Below, one piece after another: positions 28,401 through 38,973 of a DNA stretch of 64,000 bases. This DNA comes from Setophaga petechia (taxonomy: Eukaryota; Chordata; Aves; Passeriformes; Parulidae). Numbering within the stretch: the first letter of the stretch is position 1; every line of letters starts with the position of its first letter. The position numbers and the translations under genes are program-made. The notes beneath the pieces were generated by a model. It worked only from the letters and a program-made list of their open reading frames with translations. It searched no databases and was not told where the DNA came from. The stretch lies in the NCBI GenBank assembly GCA_024362935.1, contig JANCRA010000028.1, forward strand, positions 2,950,501-3,014,500, written 5' to 3'.

Positions 28401-29164
28401 AAGCTTCTCTCATTTATTACAGAATTGTTACAAAGTAGAACCCTTCCAAAGGCTACAAGTATGGTTACAGAGACTTTTTGCAATCTGGTTTTGTCAGTCT
28501 TTTTGTTGTTTAGGAAAAAGCAGGAGGCTGATTCGTGTGAAAATATATACCATATTCTTCAATTTGCTTTATTGAGAAATTTACCTGAAACATTCTGAAA
28601 TCTGAGAGGTGAAAGGAAAAAAAAGGATTAATCATCTTTAATTGCTACATATGGCCAAAAAATCCCCCAACAAAAAGCAGCTAGTGTACAAGTCTCCTTG
28701 TTTACTCACAGACCAGAGTCAACTCACAAAGGATGTAATTCTTCATCTCAGATGGGAGATAAACGTTATTCCCCTGGACTAAGACACACATATCTGTAAA
28801 CAACAGTGAGTATTCCTTTGGTGGATGCAATACCTGTGACCCCAGCAGCTCCCTGTGCTCTCTGCAGGCAGAGGCTGCAGCAGGAGTTCACAGGAGCAGC
28901 AGAAACAACTGATTAATGTGGGCAACAGAGAGCCTGAGCTTTATTGCTGAAAACACCAGGCTCCATGTGGAAAGCTGACCAGCAGAAAAATCTCATGAAC
29001 CACTGGGCTTTTTCCTCCACCAGGTCCCAGTTTGGTCAGGTAGAGTTCTGATTTATTTACTGCTCGTTAATTTTTAAGGCTCTGATTGTGTAAACACTCG
29101 TGTGTTTGTGTTTATTCCTGTGGTTTCAATTTTTGCTCAAAACTGTTGCAGGAAGTTCAGTTGC
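25465..29164. other. Intergenic unique sequence, long repeat-poor stretch
   Basis: About 3.7 kb without a recognised mobile element, one of the longest such stretches in the distal half. Composition is AT-moderate with no long ATG-started frame of coding character. Confidence 0.5.
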
Positions 29165-29305
29165 TGTGTTTGTCTTTCATATGGAATCGAGTTCTATCAA
29201 TATGGCCTAATTAAAATGAAAATTAGGCAGCGATTAACAACTATTTCCCAAATCAAGAGGAAGCAAAAAAGCCCCTTTGAGACAATACAAAGCTTTGTAC
29301 CTTCT
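29165..29305. other. Candidate conserved noncoding block with TAATTA dyad
   Basis: Repeat-free AT-rich sequence. CCTAATT (29206-29212) is mirrored by AATTAGG (29221-29227), a perfect 7-bp inverted pair of homeodomain cores. It is followed by GCGATTAACA and a run of AAGAGGAAGCAAAAAAG. A regulatory role is inferred only. Confidence 0.3.
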
Positions 29306-29814
29306 GACAAATTTCTGTCTTCCCCAGTCCTTGTCACATTCAGGCTTTACTGGAAGGAAGAAGAAACTCATAAAAATACTCTTGTTTTCTCAGAAAGGTC
29401 TGTTTTTCCATTTAAAATAGCTTGGAGAAAATACCCCACCAGCAATTCAAAATTTGTTTTCTCAAAGCAAAACAAAATGTACTGCAGCTCATCCATATGT
29501 ACATATAAATACAAAGCCATAAACAAAACACTTATAGAATCCTTGATTATTAACGTGTGTGTCCTGTAACATTTCTGGTTTCAAGACAAGCTTAGCTCAC
29601 CTGAGGGATCTTTGACAGATGCTCAGAGCAGCTGCAGGGCCTCTTGCAGAGCCCCTGGTGCTGGGCTTACACTCACAGGTGAGGCTGTTCAACCCCACCC
29701 TGCACGAGGGTCACAGGGGCTGCTTTAAAGAGCCCAGAGCAGGGCAAGGAAACACCAGGGATGTCCTTGTTTGATGGGTTTGAGGTGTGCTCAACCCTGC
29801 AGGCATGGGAGGTG

Positions 29815-29988
29815 GGGGTAAAAGCCATACTGGACCTCTGTTCACAAATTCTACCCATTATTTTACTGAAAACCCTCTTCCACTGTCCTCACCCACATCA
29901 ACAGATGCAGTAACATCAGCAAGCACCCAAGCACCACTATTAGAAATAAATTCATTACTTGAGCCAAATAACTTAGAAAAGGGGGAGT
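29815..29988 (+). mobile_element. Endogenous retrovirus internal 3' remnant with polypurine tract
   Basis: Sequence directly left of a family B LTR ends in AAAAGGGGGAG (29977-29987), a typical retroviral polypurine tract. A frame through it ends ...NSLLEPNNLEKGELL-stop, with the stop inside the LTR edge, as at the 3' end of a retroviral internal region. Too short and decayed to assign to pol or env. The left limit is uncertain. Confidence 0.55.
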
Positions 29989-30528
29989 TGTTATAGATGG
30001 ATAATGAGATGATTGGCTCTTGCAATTAAGGAATAACTGTTGTGTGAATATTCAGAAAAGCTTTAGTGATCTACAGTTATGTTATTGTAGTTTAGATGTC
30101 CTCTGTTCTCCCCACAGCTCCCTCTCCCCCTGTGTTGTTGCCATCACACAGCCTGGGCTGTCCAGCACAGGTACAAAGGAGCTGCACAGGTGTCCCTGGC
30201 ATGGGGCAGGTGGGAATGGAAAAGCTTGGGGGTGCTCAGGGGGTGGGCATGGACACACCTGAGCTCCAATGCAGGTACAGAGCAGCCTGCACTGATAAAT
30301 GGCACAGAAGAGCTGAGTGACAGACCTTGGGAGGGGCAGGGCTGGCTGGTGCAGCCCCCAGGGGTATAAAACACTGAGCATCCAGCTTGAAGCTGAACTG
30401 GCCATGTGGTATCCATGAGGGGCAGTTCCCAGAGCTGCAGCTTTTTCCTTCTGTAGTCTTTTTCTTGTATTTTTGTTAAGCTTTAATAAACCTTTTTAAA
30501 TTTTCACAGTGAGCAGTTGTCTCTCCCA
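29989..30528 (+). mobile_element. ERV 3' LTR, family B (divergent, longer)
   Basis: Opens TGTTATAGATGGATAATGAG, aligning with the openings of the two other family B LTRs. It holds a TATA box GGTATAAAA (30363-30371) and AATAAA (30485-30490) followed by a short U5 ending near CTCTCCCA. It keeps a polypurine tract upstream, unlike the two solo copies. Confidence 0.8.
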
Positions 30529-30671
30529 ATGTCTCAGAGCTGGCCAGGCAGCTGAGCCCCAGGCAGGGGCAGGGCTCTGCTGGCTCAGACAAGGTCAGTC
30601 CCTGCTGCAGTGTTTGCCATGTGTGTCCCTCCAGCAGCTGTCAGAGCACAGGGAGCAGCAGGCACAGCCAC
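30529..30671. other. Intergenic
   Basis: Nothing recognised. Confidence 0.4.
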
Positions 30672-30830
30672 GGGCTAATGAAGCTCATCTGGTACATTAG
30701 GTACAGGAGGTGTAATGCAGAAGATTGCATGTTCAAGCCCTGCTATTAACTCATGCAAAAGTTGGCTGTGTGCTCTTCCTGAAGATGGAGTGGAGGCTTG
30801 CAGTGTCATTACTGGGAATAAAGATGATAA
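30672..30830 (+). repeat. tRNA-like / possible ancient SINE remnant
   Basis: AAGCTCATCTGGTA resembles a tRNA A box and ATGTTCAAGCCC a B box (T-arm), about 45 bases apart. GCATG and CCTGC around TTCAAGC can form a T-arm with one mismatch. The D-arm and acceptor do not pair well, so this is not a functional tRNA. The following GGCTGTGTGCTCTTCCTG and AATAAAGATGATAAATG loosely recall a MIR-type SINE body. Weak call. Confidence 0.3.
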
Positions 30831-32835
30831 ATGACACTTGCTTTTCTAACCATGTGCATCTTTTCCCTCCAGTGTGGCTCAAGTTCCTCCTGTGATCCAC
30901 TTGGGGCAGCTACCACTCCAGGTTTTTTATTCTCATGCCTTTTACCAAGCCACTTGAAAGCATCTGCTCTTGGATGAGAGCACCTCTTTCTTTGTCTGCA
31001 ATTCTGCATGTTCCTGACTGGGTGTGAGCCCCGTGGTGTTTTGTATCCTTGTGTCTGGACCTGTTTTATCCTCCCATGTATTCACCAGGCTCCAGGGTTC
31101 TTAATGTGTCTCAGGGATTGTGCAGGGGCTCTGGCTGATTTGGGTGGAATCACTCCACAGGAGCATTCAGAATCTGGCTGCTGCTCTGTGCCCTGCCACA
31201 CATTCCCTAAGAGCAAAGGGCACAGAGGGATGAAGGGTTTGGCTTTGAGCCCAGACCCTGCACTGAGCTGATCCCAGGGGCTCAGCTCTCCTTCAGGCAG
31301 ATCCTTAGGGGGCTCAGCACTCAGGAATATCCTGCTGATGGCAGAGCAGGGGTGTCTGGAGAGCTCAGCATCTTTGCACTGAACTCTCTGGACTCCATGG
31401 AAGTTCCTCCTGGTGCTTGAATCAAATCCAAACTCGCTCTGCTGCCTGTTCCTCATTGTGGGGGAGCACTGGCCTTCATCTCTCCAAATGCAACTCTCAA
31501 TCCACTGAACTCAAGAGGACTTTTGCCTTCAGCTTTGACTGAGCAACAGGATTTCTGCCACTCTGCCTCCATGTTCAGCAGTGACCCTGGGAATGTCAAA
31601 CATCTCCTTTTGTCACATCAGGGCTCAGAGCTCTCGTGGGTGTGAGCAGCCACAGCCTCTCTGCTCCCAGGTCTTCTGAGTGCTGAAGGAATGAAAAATG
31701 CTTTAAACAGTCAGTGACAAATTTAGTCTTTTCTTGGGAGTCCTCAACCAGCTCATGGGATTCACATGGCAGACTGAATTTCTCTGTAAATTAATCCACA
31801 GAAATGCTGATCCCCCTGGGGTGCTAGTGATACCATTCAGAAGTCACAGATAACATCTTTGCCAATGTTCTGCAGTATCAATGCTGTTGTCTATCTTATT
31901 TTCTCCCTTATAATTTCTTCCTATTGGTCTTTTACGTGGAACTAGCATTTTTGTCCTAATTAGACAATTGCACATTATGATACACTAATTTGTTAACCTA
32001 TGTTCACAAATCTTTTAATTACAGCAGTTGTCTTTGATGTGCTGTTATTATTCAGCTACAGCAGTAAACAATTCAACAGCTAACTGGAAGGAACTCATTA
32101 TTTTCTGAGAGATGTTGTCATTATTTTTCAAAGTATTTTTTTCCTAAAAAAACAGGCAGTGAAGAACCAGAGAAACACACAGAGAAACCAAACACCTTCA
32201 GAGAAACACACTTCAGAAACCAAACACCTCATTTCACCACACTGATAGTTATTCCTGAAAACACAAATATTTTTAAAGCATAAATAAGTTGAGGACTTAT
32301 CCTTCCCACTTGTAATCCCCAAGCTTCAAATCTGCCAGGGTGACCAGAAATCCTTCTCTAGAGTCAGCACAGCAGCAGGTCCTGGATATGTGACCCTCCA
32401 CAGTGCACCCAAGTTTCCATGTAAGCACTGTGTTAGATGGGATACAGCCATGTGGCAGAGGCTTCTGCTGATTTTTTTAAAGGTAAGGTAAAGATTCCAC
32501 ATGCCTGATTCCTACAGGTACCCTTAAAGAGAGGCTTTAGCCCTTCTTTTGTCCTTACTTCTTGCTTAAGAAAACCATAGCTAGATGAAGCATTTTTTCT
32601 CTTTCCTTTACTGCCGTTGAGCTGTCTTTTAAGGATTATATTAATTAATATTTTAAGGATTATATTAATGTTTTCAATCATTTTTCCCCTCTGGAGCAGG
32701 GAGGTATGGCTTGAGGAATTCCTGCTTGTGGTGATACTTCACTTGTCTGGATGAGGTGTTTGCCTCTAAAAGTCCCATGCTTGTGATGATGCTGCACATA
32801 TCCCACCACAGCACCATTCATGTGTGAACACCATG
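30831..32835. other. Intergenic unique sequence
   Basis: No gene recognised. A short direct duplication around AAGGATTATATTAAT occurs at 32632-32675. It contains the motif-rich block at 31860-32110. Confidence 0.5.
31860..32110. other. Candidate conserved noncoding block, homeodomain cores
   Basis: Repeat-free. It contains a palindromic CTAATTAG (31956-31963) followed at once by ACAATTG, then ACACTAATTTGTTAAC and TTTTAATTACAGCAG. Dense homeodomain-type cores in unique sequence upstream of a neural developmental gene suggest an enhancer. Unproven. Confidence 0.3.
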
Positions 32836-32964
32836 AAATCCCAGGAGGGTCTGGGTTGGAAGGCACCTTGTTCCACCCCTGCTATGGGCAGGGACACCTT
32901 CCATGAGACCAGGTTGCTCCAAGTCCTATCCAAGCCAGCCCTGGGCATTTCCAGGGATGGGACA
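32836..32964 (-). mobile_element. CR1 LINE 3' fragment
   Basis: GTCTGGGTTGGAAGGCACC, then GCTATGGGCAGGGACACC, GAGACCAGGTTGCTCCAAG and TTCCAGGGATGGGACAT: decayed reverse CR1 3' UTR. Confidence 0.82.
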
Positions 32965-34845
32965 TCAGCTTGGAAGTTACCTCCCCTCTGTTTTCAGTGC
33001 AAGTAAGCAAACTCATGTCTGGTGTGTCTCTGACTGAAGGAATGGTGCTGTTGGTTTGGGGCAGCCCTGCTGCAGCCTGCAGGTTTCTCTGTGACCTTGC
33101 TTTCCCCCCCTCCTCTGAGCAGCTCCCATCTGCAGGAGATGAACACTTTGCCCTGGTGCTGGTGTTGCTGAGGCCATCTCACCCTGCCCACTGCTCCCAA
33201 AACCACACAGGTATTTCACTGAGTGGGGAACCTGTGAACCCTCAATGCTCCAGCCTCTCAGGAGCCCTTTGTGTTCCCCTTCCCTCCCCAGGAGGGGAGG
33301 TGTCACATACACAGATTTGGATTTTAGCTGGAACTATCAAACTGTGGAGGCTTGTGTTTTATCACCATGCACAGCATGAAGACACCACAGTTGCAATGTA
33401 CAGATTGCCAGGAACAGACTGTCTTACTTGAAGATCAAGTTGTCCATGTGAATATTTGCCAGCTGCAAAGGACAGATTCAGATTTCTGGATGCTCCACTT
33501 TCCCAGGCCTGGGAAAGACTTTCTCCTGATTTTGCATCCCTCAAAAGATCAGCAACAGCTGCTGAGACCTCTTATAAGAGTAGGAAGGGGGAAAGGGAAG
33601 CATAACCAGGCCATCTGTTGTAAAACCACAACTCCTTATTGATTTCAATAGACTATTTTTGCTCCAAACAGTTCCAGCACACAAGCACTCACACTCCCTT
33701 TCTGCTGGCAGTAGAAAGCCATGGCTGTTATTGAGAACAGGAAAGTGAACAGCACAAAGTAGCATTGGGTCTCCAAAGCAAAATCAGCCACCCCTCCTCA
33801 TTCCTGGCAGATGTTTCCCTAACCCCTTCTTAAAGCCTTGTAATGATGGAGGTGTTACGCCCTTTCCAGCAAATCTCCTCCGGTGCTGAACCCTTCCTGC
33901 CCTCGAGTGCTTTTTCTAATGTGCAATCTGTGTCACCTCGGCGGCAATTTAGGGCCATTATTTGTTGCTCTACCCACTTTTCTGGAAGAGAGGAGCAGAG
34001 CAGATGAGATAAGAGTGAGAGGAAGGGAAGACATCGGCAGAGTTTCCTGGGAAGCAAGCCTGGCTGACCTTTCTGTGCTTTTCAGCTTGTCTCATTTCTC
34101 CTGCTCTGGTTTCCACTCCATAAAACCCAGCAGCGAACGTGCCGTGCTGCAAGGACTGGGGAGAACTCGGAGGGTTCATTTTGTCACAGTTTTAAAATGT
34201 CAGATTAGGCTGCACAGTCACATTAGTACTGTTAGCTTTAATATACTCGATACCTAATCTGCCAGGGCTTCTTTATTGACAGGCTGCCTCTCTATTTGAG
34301 CTTGAATAAACTTGTGCATAAAATGTTATCAGCAATGACAGCTGAAAAGAGGTCTATTGCTCTTTAAATTTTTGATGGGAGGCAAGCATTCTGTCATTTG
34401 TGATAGCATTATATGTAATCCAACATAACAACTTGATAGTCTGATATAACAACATTCCAGCTTCCCTGCTACCATTGTAAAGAGATGCTGTGTACAAGCT
34501 GCTCCTACATGCAATAATATCAGCACTGACAGCTGGTAAAAGAGTCAAGCTCCTCTCTTTCCATTTCTGGGAACCAACCCTCATCTTTAGTGATTTTTTT
34601 TTTTTTCTTGAGTGTGGACAACATCTTTGCCCAAAAGTCTTGGGGAAATTGTGCTGGTTTGGAAATTTATTACAGGAGAGAGTTGAGTGATGAGATGTCT
34701 TTATTTTCACAGGGCTGTGGTACAGTGGGATGGAGCTCTGTCCCATGTCACAGCGCAGGAGTTCCTCGGAGCCTTTGCTCCCTGCATGTATTTCACTTAC
34801 ATCTTCCAAGTTCTCTCATCCCTGTTGGTTTCCACTGTTGTCCCA
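32965..34845. other. Intergenic unique sequence
   Basis: No gene recognised. The right half (33840-34500) looks compositionally like conserved noncoding DNA; see the separate entry. Confidence 0.5.
34180..34480. other. Candidate conserved noncoding block with 9-bp inverted pair
   Basis: CAGATTAGG (34201-34209) is exactly mirrored by CCTAATCTG (34253-34261), two OTX/PITX-type cores facing each other across 43 bases. AATGACAGCTG (TALE-type) lies near 34335. The block is repeat-free and AT-rich. The role is inferred. Confidence 0.3.
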
Positions 34846-34984
34846 GCCCTGGAAGTTTCCCAGGCCAGGTTGGAGGGGGTTTGGAGCAGCCTGGGATAGT
34901 GGGAGGCATCCCTGCTCATGGCAGGGGATTGGAGCTGGATAAGATTTAAGCCCCTTGCAATCCAAACCATCCTATGGTTCCCTG
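34846..34984 (+). mobile_element. CR1 LINE 3' fragment, forward
   Basis: CCCTGGAAGTTTCCCAGGCC, then GGTTTGGAGCAGCCTGGGAT, CTCATGGCAGGGGATTGGAG and AACCATCCTATGGTTCC: forward CR1 3' UTR. Confidence 0.88.
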
Positions 34985-35975
34985 CCAGGCAGGGACTGAG
35001 TGCTGTCACCTGGAGCTCTGACTTCTCCTTCCTTTGCTCTCAAGAACCCCAGGATAATCCCACCCAGCAGTTCTCAGTGCAGCTCCAGAAGAGGTGTGCT
35101 CTGCCACCCTGCAGGGACTCTGATCCTGTTCCTCCAGAGAGCACCTTTCCCCTCATGCTGGACACTCCCTGCATCCACACTCATGCAAAGGAAGTGTAAC
35201 AATTAATCAAATGTTTTGACCGTTTTTTAAACTGAATTTTAACTTTTTATATTGCAGTATTTTAACTGTTTGAGGTCAGGTAATTTGGAAATAAACTGCA
35301 AGTTAGTTCTCACAAGAAGAAGATCGATACACAGGATAAAAGATATCCATTGGATTATGAACAGATCCTGTCCTTAAGAAATATCTACTCTGCTTTTTCT
35401 TTTGATTTTCACTCTTTTATACTCCTTCCATGCTTGTATAATTAACTTAAGTCAATGAAAATCCAGTGGAGCAATGCAGTTTAATTTAGCTGAGCTGCAC
35501 CAGTGTGAAATTGGTGTGGAGTAAGGATCAGTGCTGGCTGATAGGGCAGCACCAGCTCAGGCAGTCGTGTCCAGAACCAGTCCATTTTTTCACATACTCC
35601 ACTGCAAAGTCCAGCAACATCAGCAAGCACCCAAGAGTCATTGAGAAATATCCAGAGGTATGCTCAAATGGAGGAGCACATTTCAAAATTACACCATATG
35701 TTCCTGAACGAGCTGCCAGGCAACACTTCCAGGCAGGTGGATGCCAGACCCAAACATAAATAGCTGAGGTGTATTTTAAGGCACAGGTTTGAGGAGGAGG
35801 CTGTGCTTCACCTGATCTCTGGTTGGCAGAGAACATTGTGATAACCTCACCTGCCCCTGGATAGAACAAGAATCACAGAATTTCACAGAGGGTGTTTTTC
35901 CCTTCTGTTCTCATTTTTATTCCTGTCTGTACATGTCACAGCATTACTTACATTTGTGCTTAAATCTCTCAGCAC
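34985..35975. other. Intergenic unique sequence
   Basis: No gene recognised. A 20-base stretch at 35616-35635 is identical to 29912-29931, inside the ERV remnant. Confidence 0.45.
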
Positions 35976-36398
35976 AAAATCACAGAATGGGTTGGGCTGG
36001 AATGGGACCTTATAGTTCATCCCATTCCACCTCTGCCATGGCAGGGACACCTCCCACTGTCCCAGGCTGCTCCCAGCCCTGTCCAGCCTGGCCTTGGGCA
36101 CTGCCAGGGATCCAGGGGCAGCCCCAGCTGCTCTGGGCACCTGTGCCAGGGCCTCACCCCTCTCATAGTCCAGACTTTCTTCCCAATATCTAATCTAATT
36201 TATCACCTTTTCATTTAAAACCATTCCCCCTTATTCTGTCACAACAGGCCCTGCTGAAAGGTTTGTCCTCATCTTTCTTATAGGCCCCTTTTAGATACTT
36301 GAATGTGCTCTGAGGGCTCCCTGGAGCCTTGTCTTGTCCAAGCTGAACAATCTCCAGCCCAGAGCCTTCCCCACAGGAAGGGATGTTCTCCATCCCTC
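35976..36398 (-). mobile_element. CR1 LINE fragment
   Basis: AAAATCACAGAATGGGTTGG, GGCCTTGGGCACTGCCAGGG and ATCCAGGGGCAGCCCCAGC, then the longer 3' UTR part (CCATTCCCCCTTATTCTGTC, AAGCTGAACAATCTCCAGCC). It is cut off on the right by the family B LTR that starts at 36399. Confidence 0.9.
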
Positions 36399-36819
36399 TG
36401 TCCCAGATGAGTAATGGGAAGGGTGACTCTCACAATTAAAAGGCAAATATCCTGTATATATGTTAGGAGCAGTTTTATAGATTTATAGTTGTGTTTTCCC
36501 CCCTTGTGTTGCTCTCAGGGGTGCCCTGGGTTTGGGACATTTGGGAGGGTCACTGGTTCCTGTGGCAGCACCTGAGCTCCAATCAAGGTGTCAGGCAGTG
36601 ATCTCCAGCACTGGGCAGGGAAGGAGGAGCCCATGGACAGAACTTTGGGGGAGATAAAGGGTTAAAAGGGGAAACCTCCATTGTGTGGGTGAGCACATGG
36701 TGGGAAAATCCTCTGCTCCTGGTGCTGTAATATTTTCTCTATTCAGTCTTTTGTTGTAATTTTTGATAAGGTTTTAATAAATCTTTTAAATGTTTTGTAA
36801 GTGAGTATCATTTCTCACA
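36399..36819 (+). mobile_element. Solo LTR, family B, copy 2
   Basis: Nearly identical to 24016-24436 throughout, including GGTGCCCTGGGTTTGGGAC and GGAGCCCATGGACAGAAC, with AATAAA near the right end. It abuts the end of a CR1 fragment. No clear target duplication can be seen. Confidence 0.88.
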
Positions 36820-38479
36820 ATCTTTTCTCTTTCCTGAGGTGCAATCCATCAGTGTTTCCCTGCAGCCTGGGCCCTGTGAGGAGTGGTTTGTGCCAGGAAT
36901 GATCTCTCCAGGTGGAGGAGATCCCCTCCTCTCCCTGGCTGAGATGGGGGTGCTGGGCAGGGCTGCAACCTGCACATGCTGGGGTGTCATAGTTTGACAT
37001 AGGAGGAATTTAGGGAAGTGAGGTAAAAGATTTTTGTGTCATTTTGTGTCATCTTTGTGTAACCAAGTGCACTGAGATGCCCACTAAGGACAGACTTTTT
37101 TGCTATAATGTGACAACGCTATTGATATTAAAATATAAAAATAGGAAAATATAAAATATAAAGTATAAAATAGGAGAGCAGAATGGAGGGAGGAAGTCAG
37201 GAGAGCTGGAGCCATGCAGTGACCCCAGGCTGGAAGCTCCCTGCCTGCTGAGGTGTGAAACACCACAGGGTTTGTGCAGGGCACACTCAGGATGATGGAG
37301 CTGGACAGCTCATCTTTGCACGGAAAGCAAAGTGGCAACTGTGAATTAAAGAAGGTGAACAAGTGGGTTTAAAAAAGGGATCAAACCAGTGTTGGGGTAA
37401 CACCAAACTGGGTTAGGAAAATGCCTAATGGAGAGTAGCCTTACTGAGGCTAAAAAGGCTGATGCTGTCCTCATCAGAGCAAATCCACCAGCTCCATTAG
37501 GGGGAAATTCATTTTACAGACAGGATGGTCCCTCCTTACCTGAAGTCCACACCTGTCCTAGTGCTGATCACCTAGGGGTGAGCTGAGATGACACTTGCTC
37601 ATAATCCAACTACCTTTAACAGCAGCTAAGAGAGCTGAGAGAGGCCAGAGGTGTGTATTAAACTGTAGACAGCTTTTGGTAGTTGATAAAATGTCTTTTC
37701 AATGATAACTTAAATCAGAGGGTGAGAGAAGTGGAGGGAATCTGTGATTTTTTTCCCTCTTCCCATGCACCAAAGGCAGGCTCTGAGGGGACACCACTGC
37801 ACCTTACCACCATGGGTTAACTGAGTGCTGCTGCTTTAGGTCTCATTCATGCTGTATTTTTTCAGTAAACACACATCAACTCTGAAGATCTTAATTAGTC
37901 TTTAGAAAAACCCAATATGCTATAATTCTTCCACTGAGGTCTACATGGAAAACAAGGAACATATTTCAAATGCAATGGCAACAAACAAACAAGTGTGCAC
38001 AGCCCCAGTCTATAGACCCAGTACACACACATGCACTTCCCTAATATGCTTGCTTAGGCTTTACAATCTGTTTATTAATTCGTGAGTAGACTTGATATGC
38101 CCTCTGGAAAAAATACTAAAATAATATCTCTCAATTGGCTTCACTGCTGTATGCCTCTAATTAAGTAATGTACACCTCCACTTGCTATTAAACAGTTCCA
38201 TGATTTTTAACACCAGTGTTGTTTGGTGCCAGCTATAAAAATTTTTAACAGCTCTCCTGTTACCACTCTTCTCCTAAGTACATGAAAGTGACTTTACATA
38301 TTTGACCTTTCCCTTCCCTGCTTCCAAATTTTAACCCTTCTTTCCCACTGCAGCATGGAGCTGAAGCATTGAACATCTCACAGAGATGAAGATGAAAGAT
38401 CCCCACTGCTTGGCACAGGAATTTCCACCAGCATGCCACTGAGGGCAGAGCACTCTGGGCTTCCCCTGAGACTGCCAGG
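36820..38479. other. Intergenic sequence
   Basis: An LTR-like opening, TGTCATAGTTTGACATAGG, starts near 36986 and an ATATAAAAT-rich stretch lies at 37123-37172. An older ERV fragment is possible but not demonstrable. Otherwise unique; no gene. Confidence 0.4.
38040..38240. other. Candidate conserved noncoding block
   Basis: Repeat-free AT-rich sequence with TTTATTAATTCG, TCTAATTAAGTAATG and GCTATTAAACAG cores in 200 bases. No open frame. Enhancer role inferred only. Confidence 0.25.
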
Positions 38480-38973
38480 TGTCACCATCACATTTTCTGA
38501 AAAATCCCTTTGCCAGGATTTCTCCTCCTGGGAAGCTGAAAAGCCTCAGAGAAAAATGAACACAATAATTACCTGATTTACATCTCCTGTGTTTTGCTGC
38601 TTTGTAATGTGGTTGGAGACTGTTTAGCAACAGGTGAATGTTTGATTGGTTTCATGTGAATTGTTTTTACTTAATGACCAAGCTGAGTCTGGGCTCTGGA
38701 AAGAGTCACGAGTTTTTCATAATTATCCTTTAGCCTTCTGTCTGTATCCTTTCTGTATTCTTTAGTATAGTTTTAGTATAGCATAATACAATATATAATA
38801 TAATATAATATAATATAATATAATATAATATAATATAATATAATATAATATAATATAATATAATATAATATAATATAATATAATATAATATAATATAATG
38901 TAATAGCCTTCTACGAACATGGAGTCAGATTCATCATTTCCTTCCTGCCACAGGGGACCCCAAAAATACCACA
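38480..38973 (+). mobile_element. Solo LTR, family A, copy 1
   Basis: Runs from TGTCACCATCACATTTTC to AAAAATACCACA and is flanked by a perfect 6-bp duplication GCCAGG (38474-38479 and 38974-38979). TG...CA ends and a 6-bp duplication are typical of ERVK/class II integration. It carries an expanded TATAA array. No viral genes remain. Confidence 0.93.
38793..38905. repeat. (TATAA)n pentanucleotide array inside LTR
   Basis: About 22 nearly perfect 5-bp units, in the AGTATAG-rich segment shared by all family A LTRs. Confidence 0.95.

Noticed and set aside
29102..29569. 155-codon plus-strand frame
   Set aside because: No ATG start and no recognisable domain. The region looks like noncoding AT-rich DNA.
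30673..30751. Functional tRNA gene
   Set aside because: The T-arm is plausible but the D-arm and acceptor stem do not pair, and the spacing is too long.
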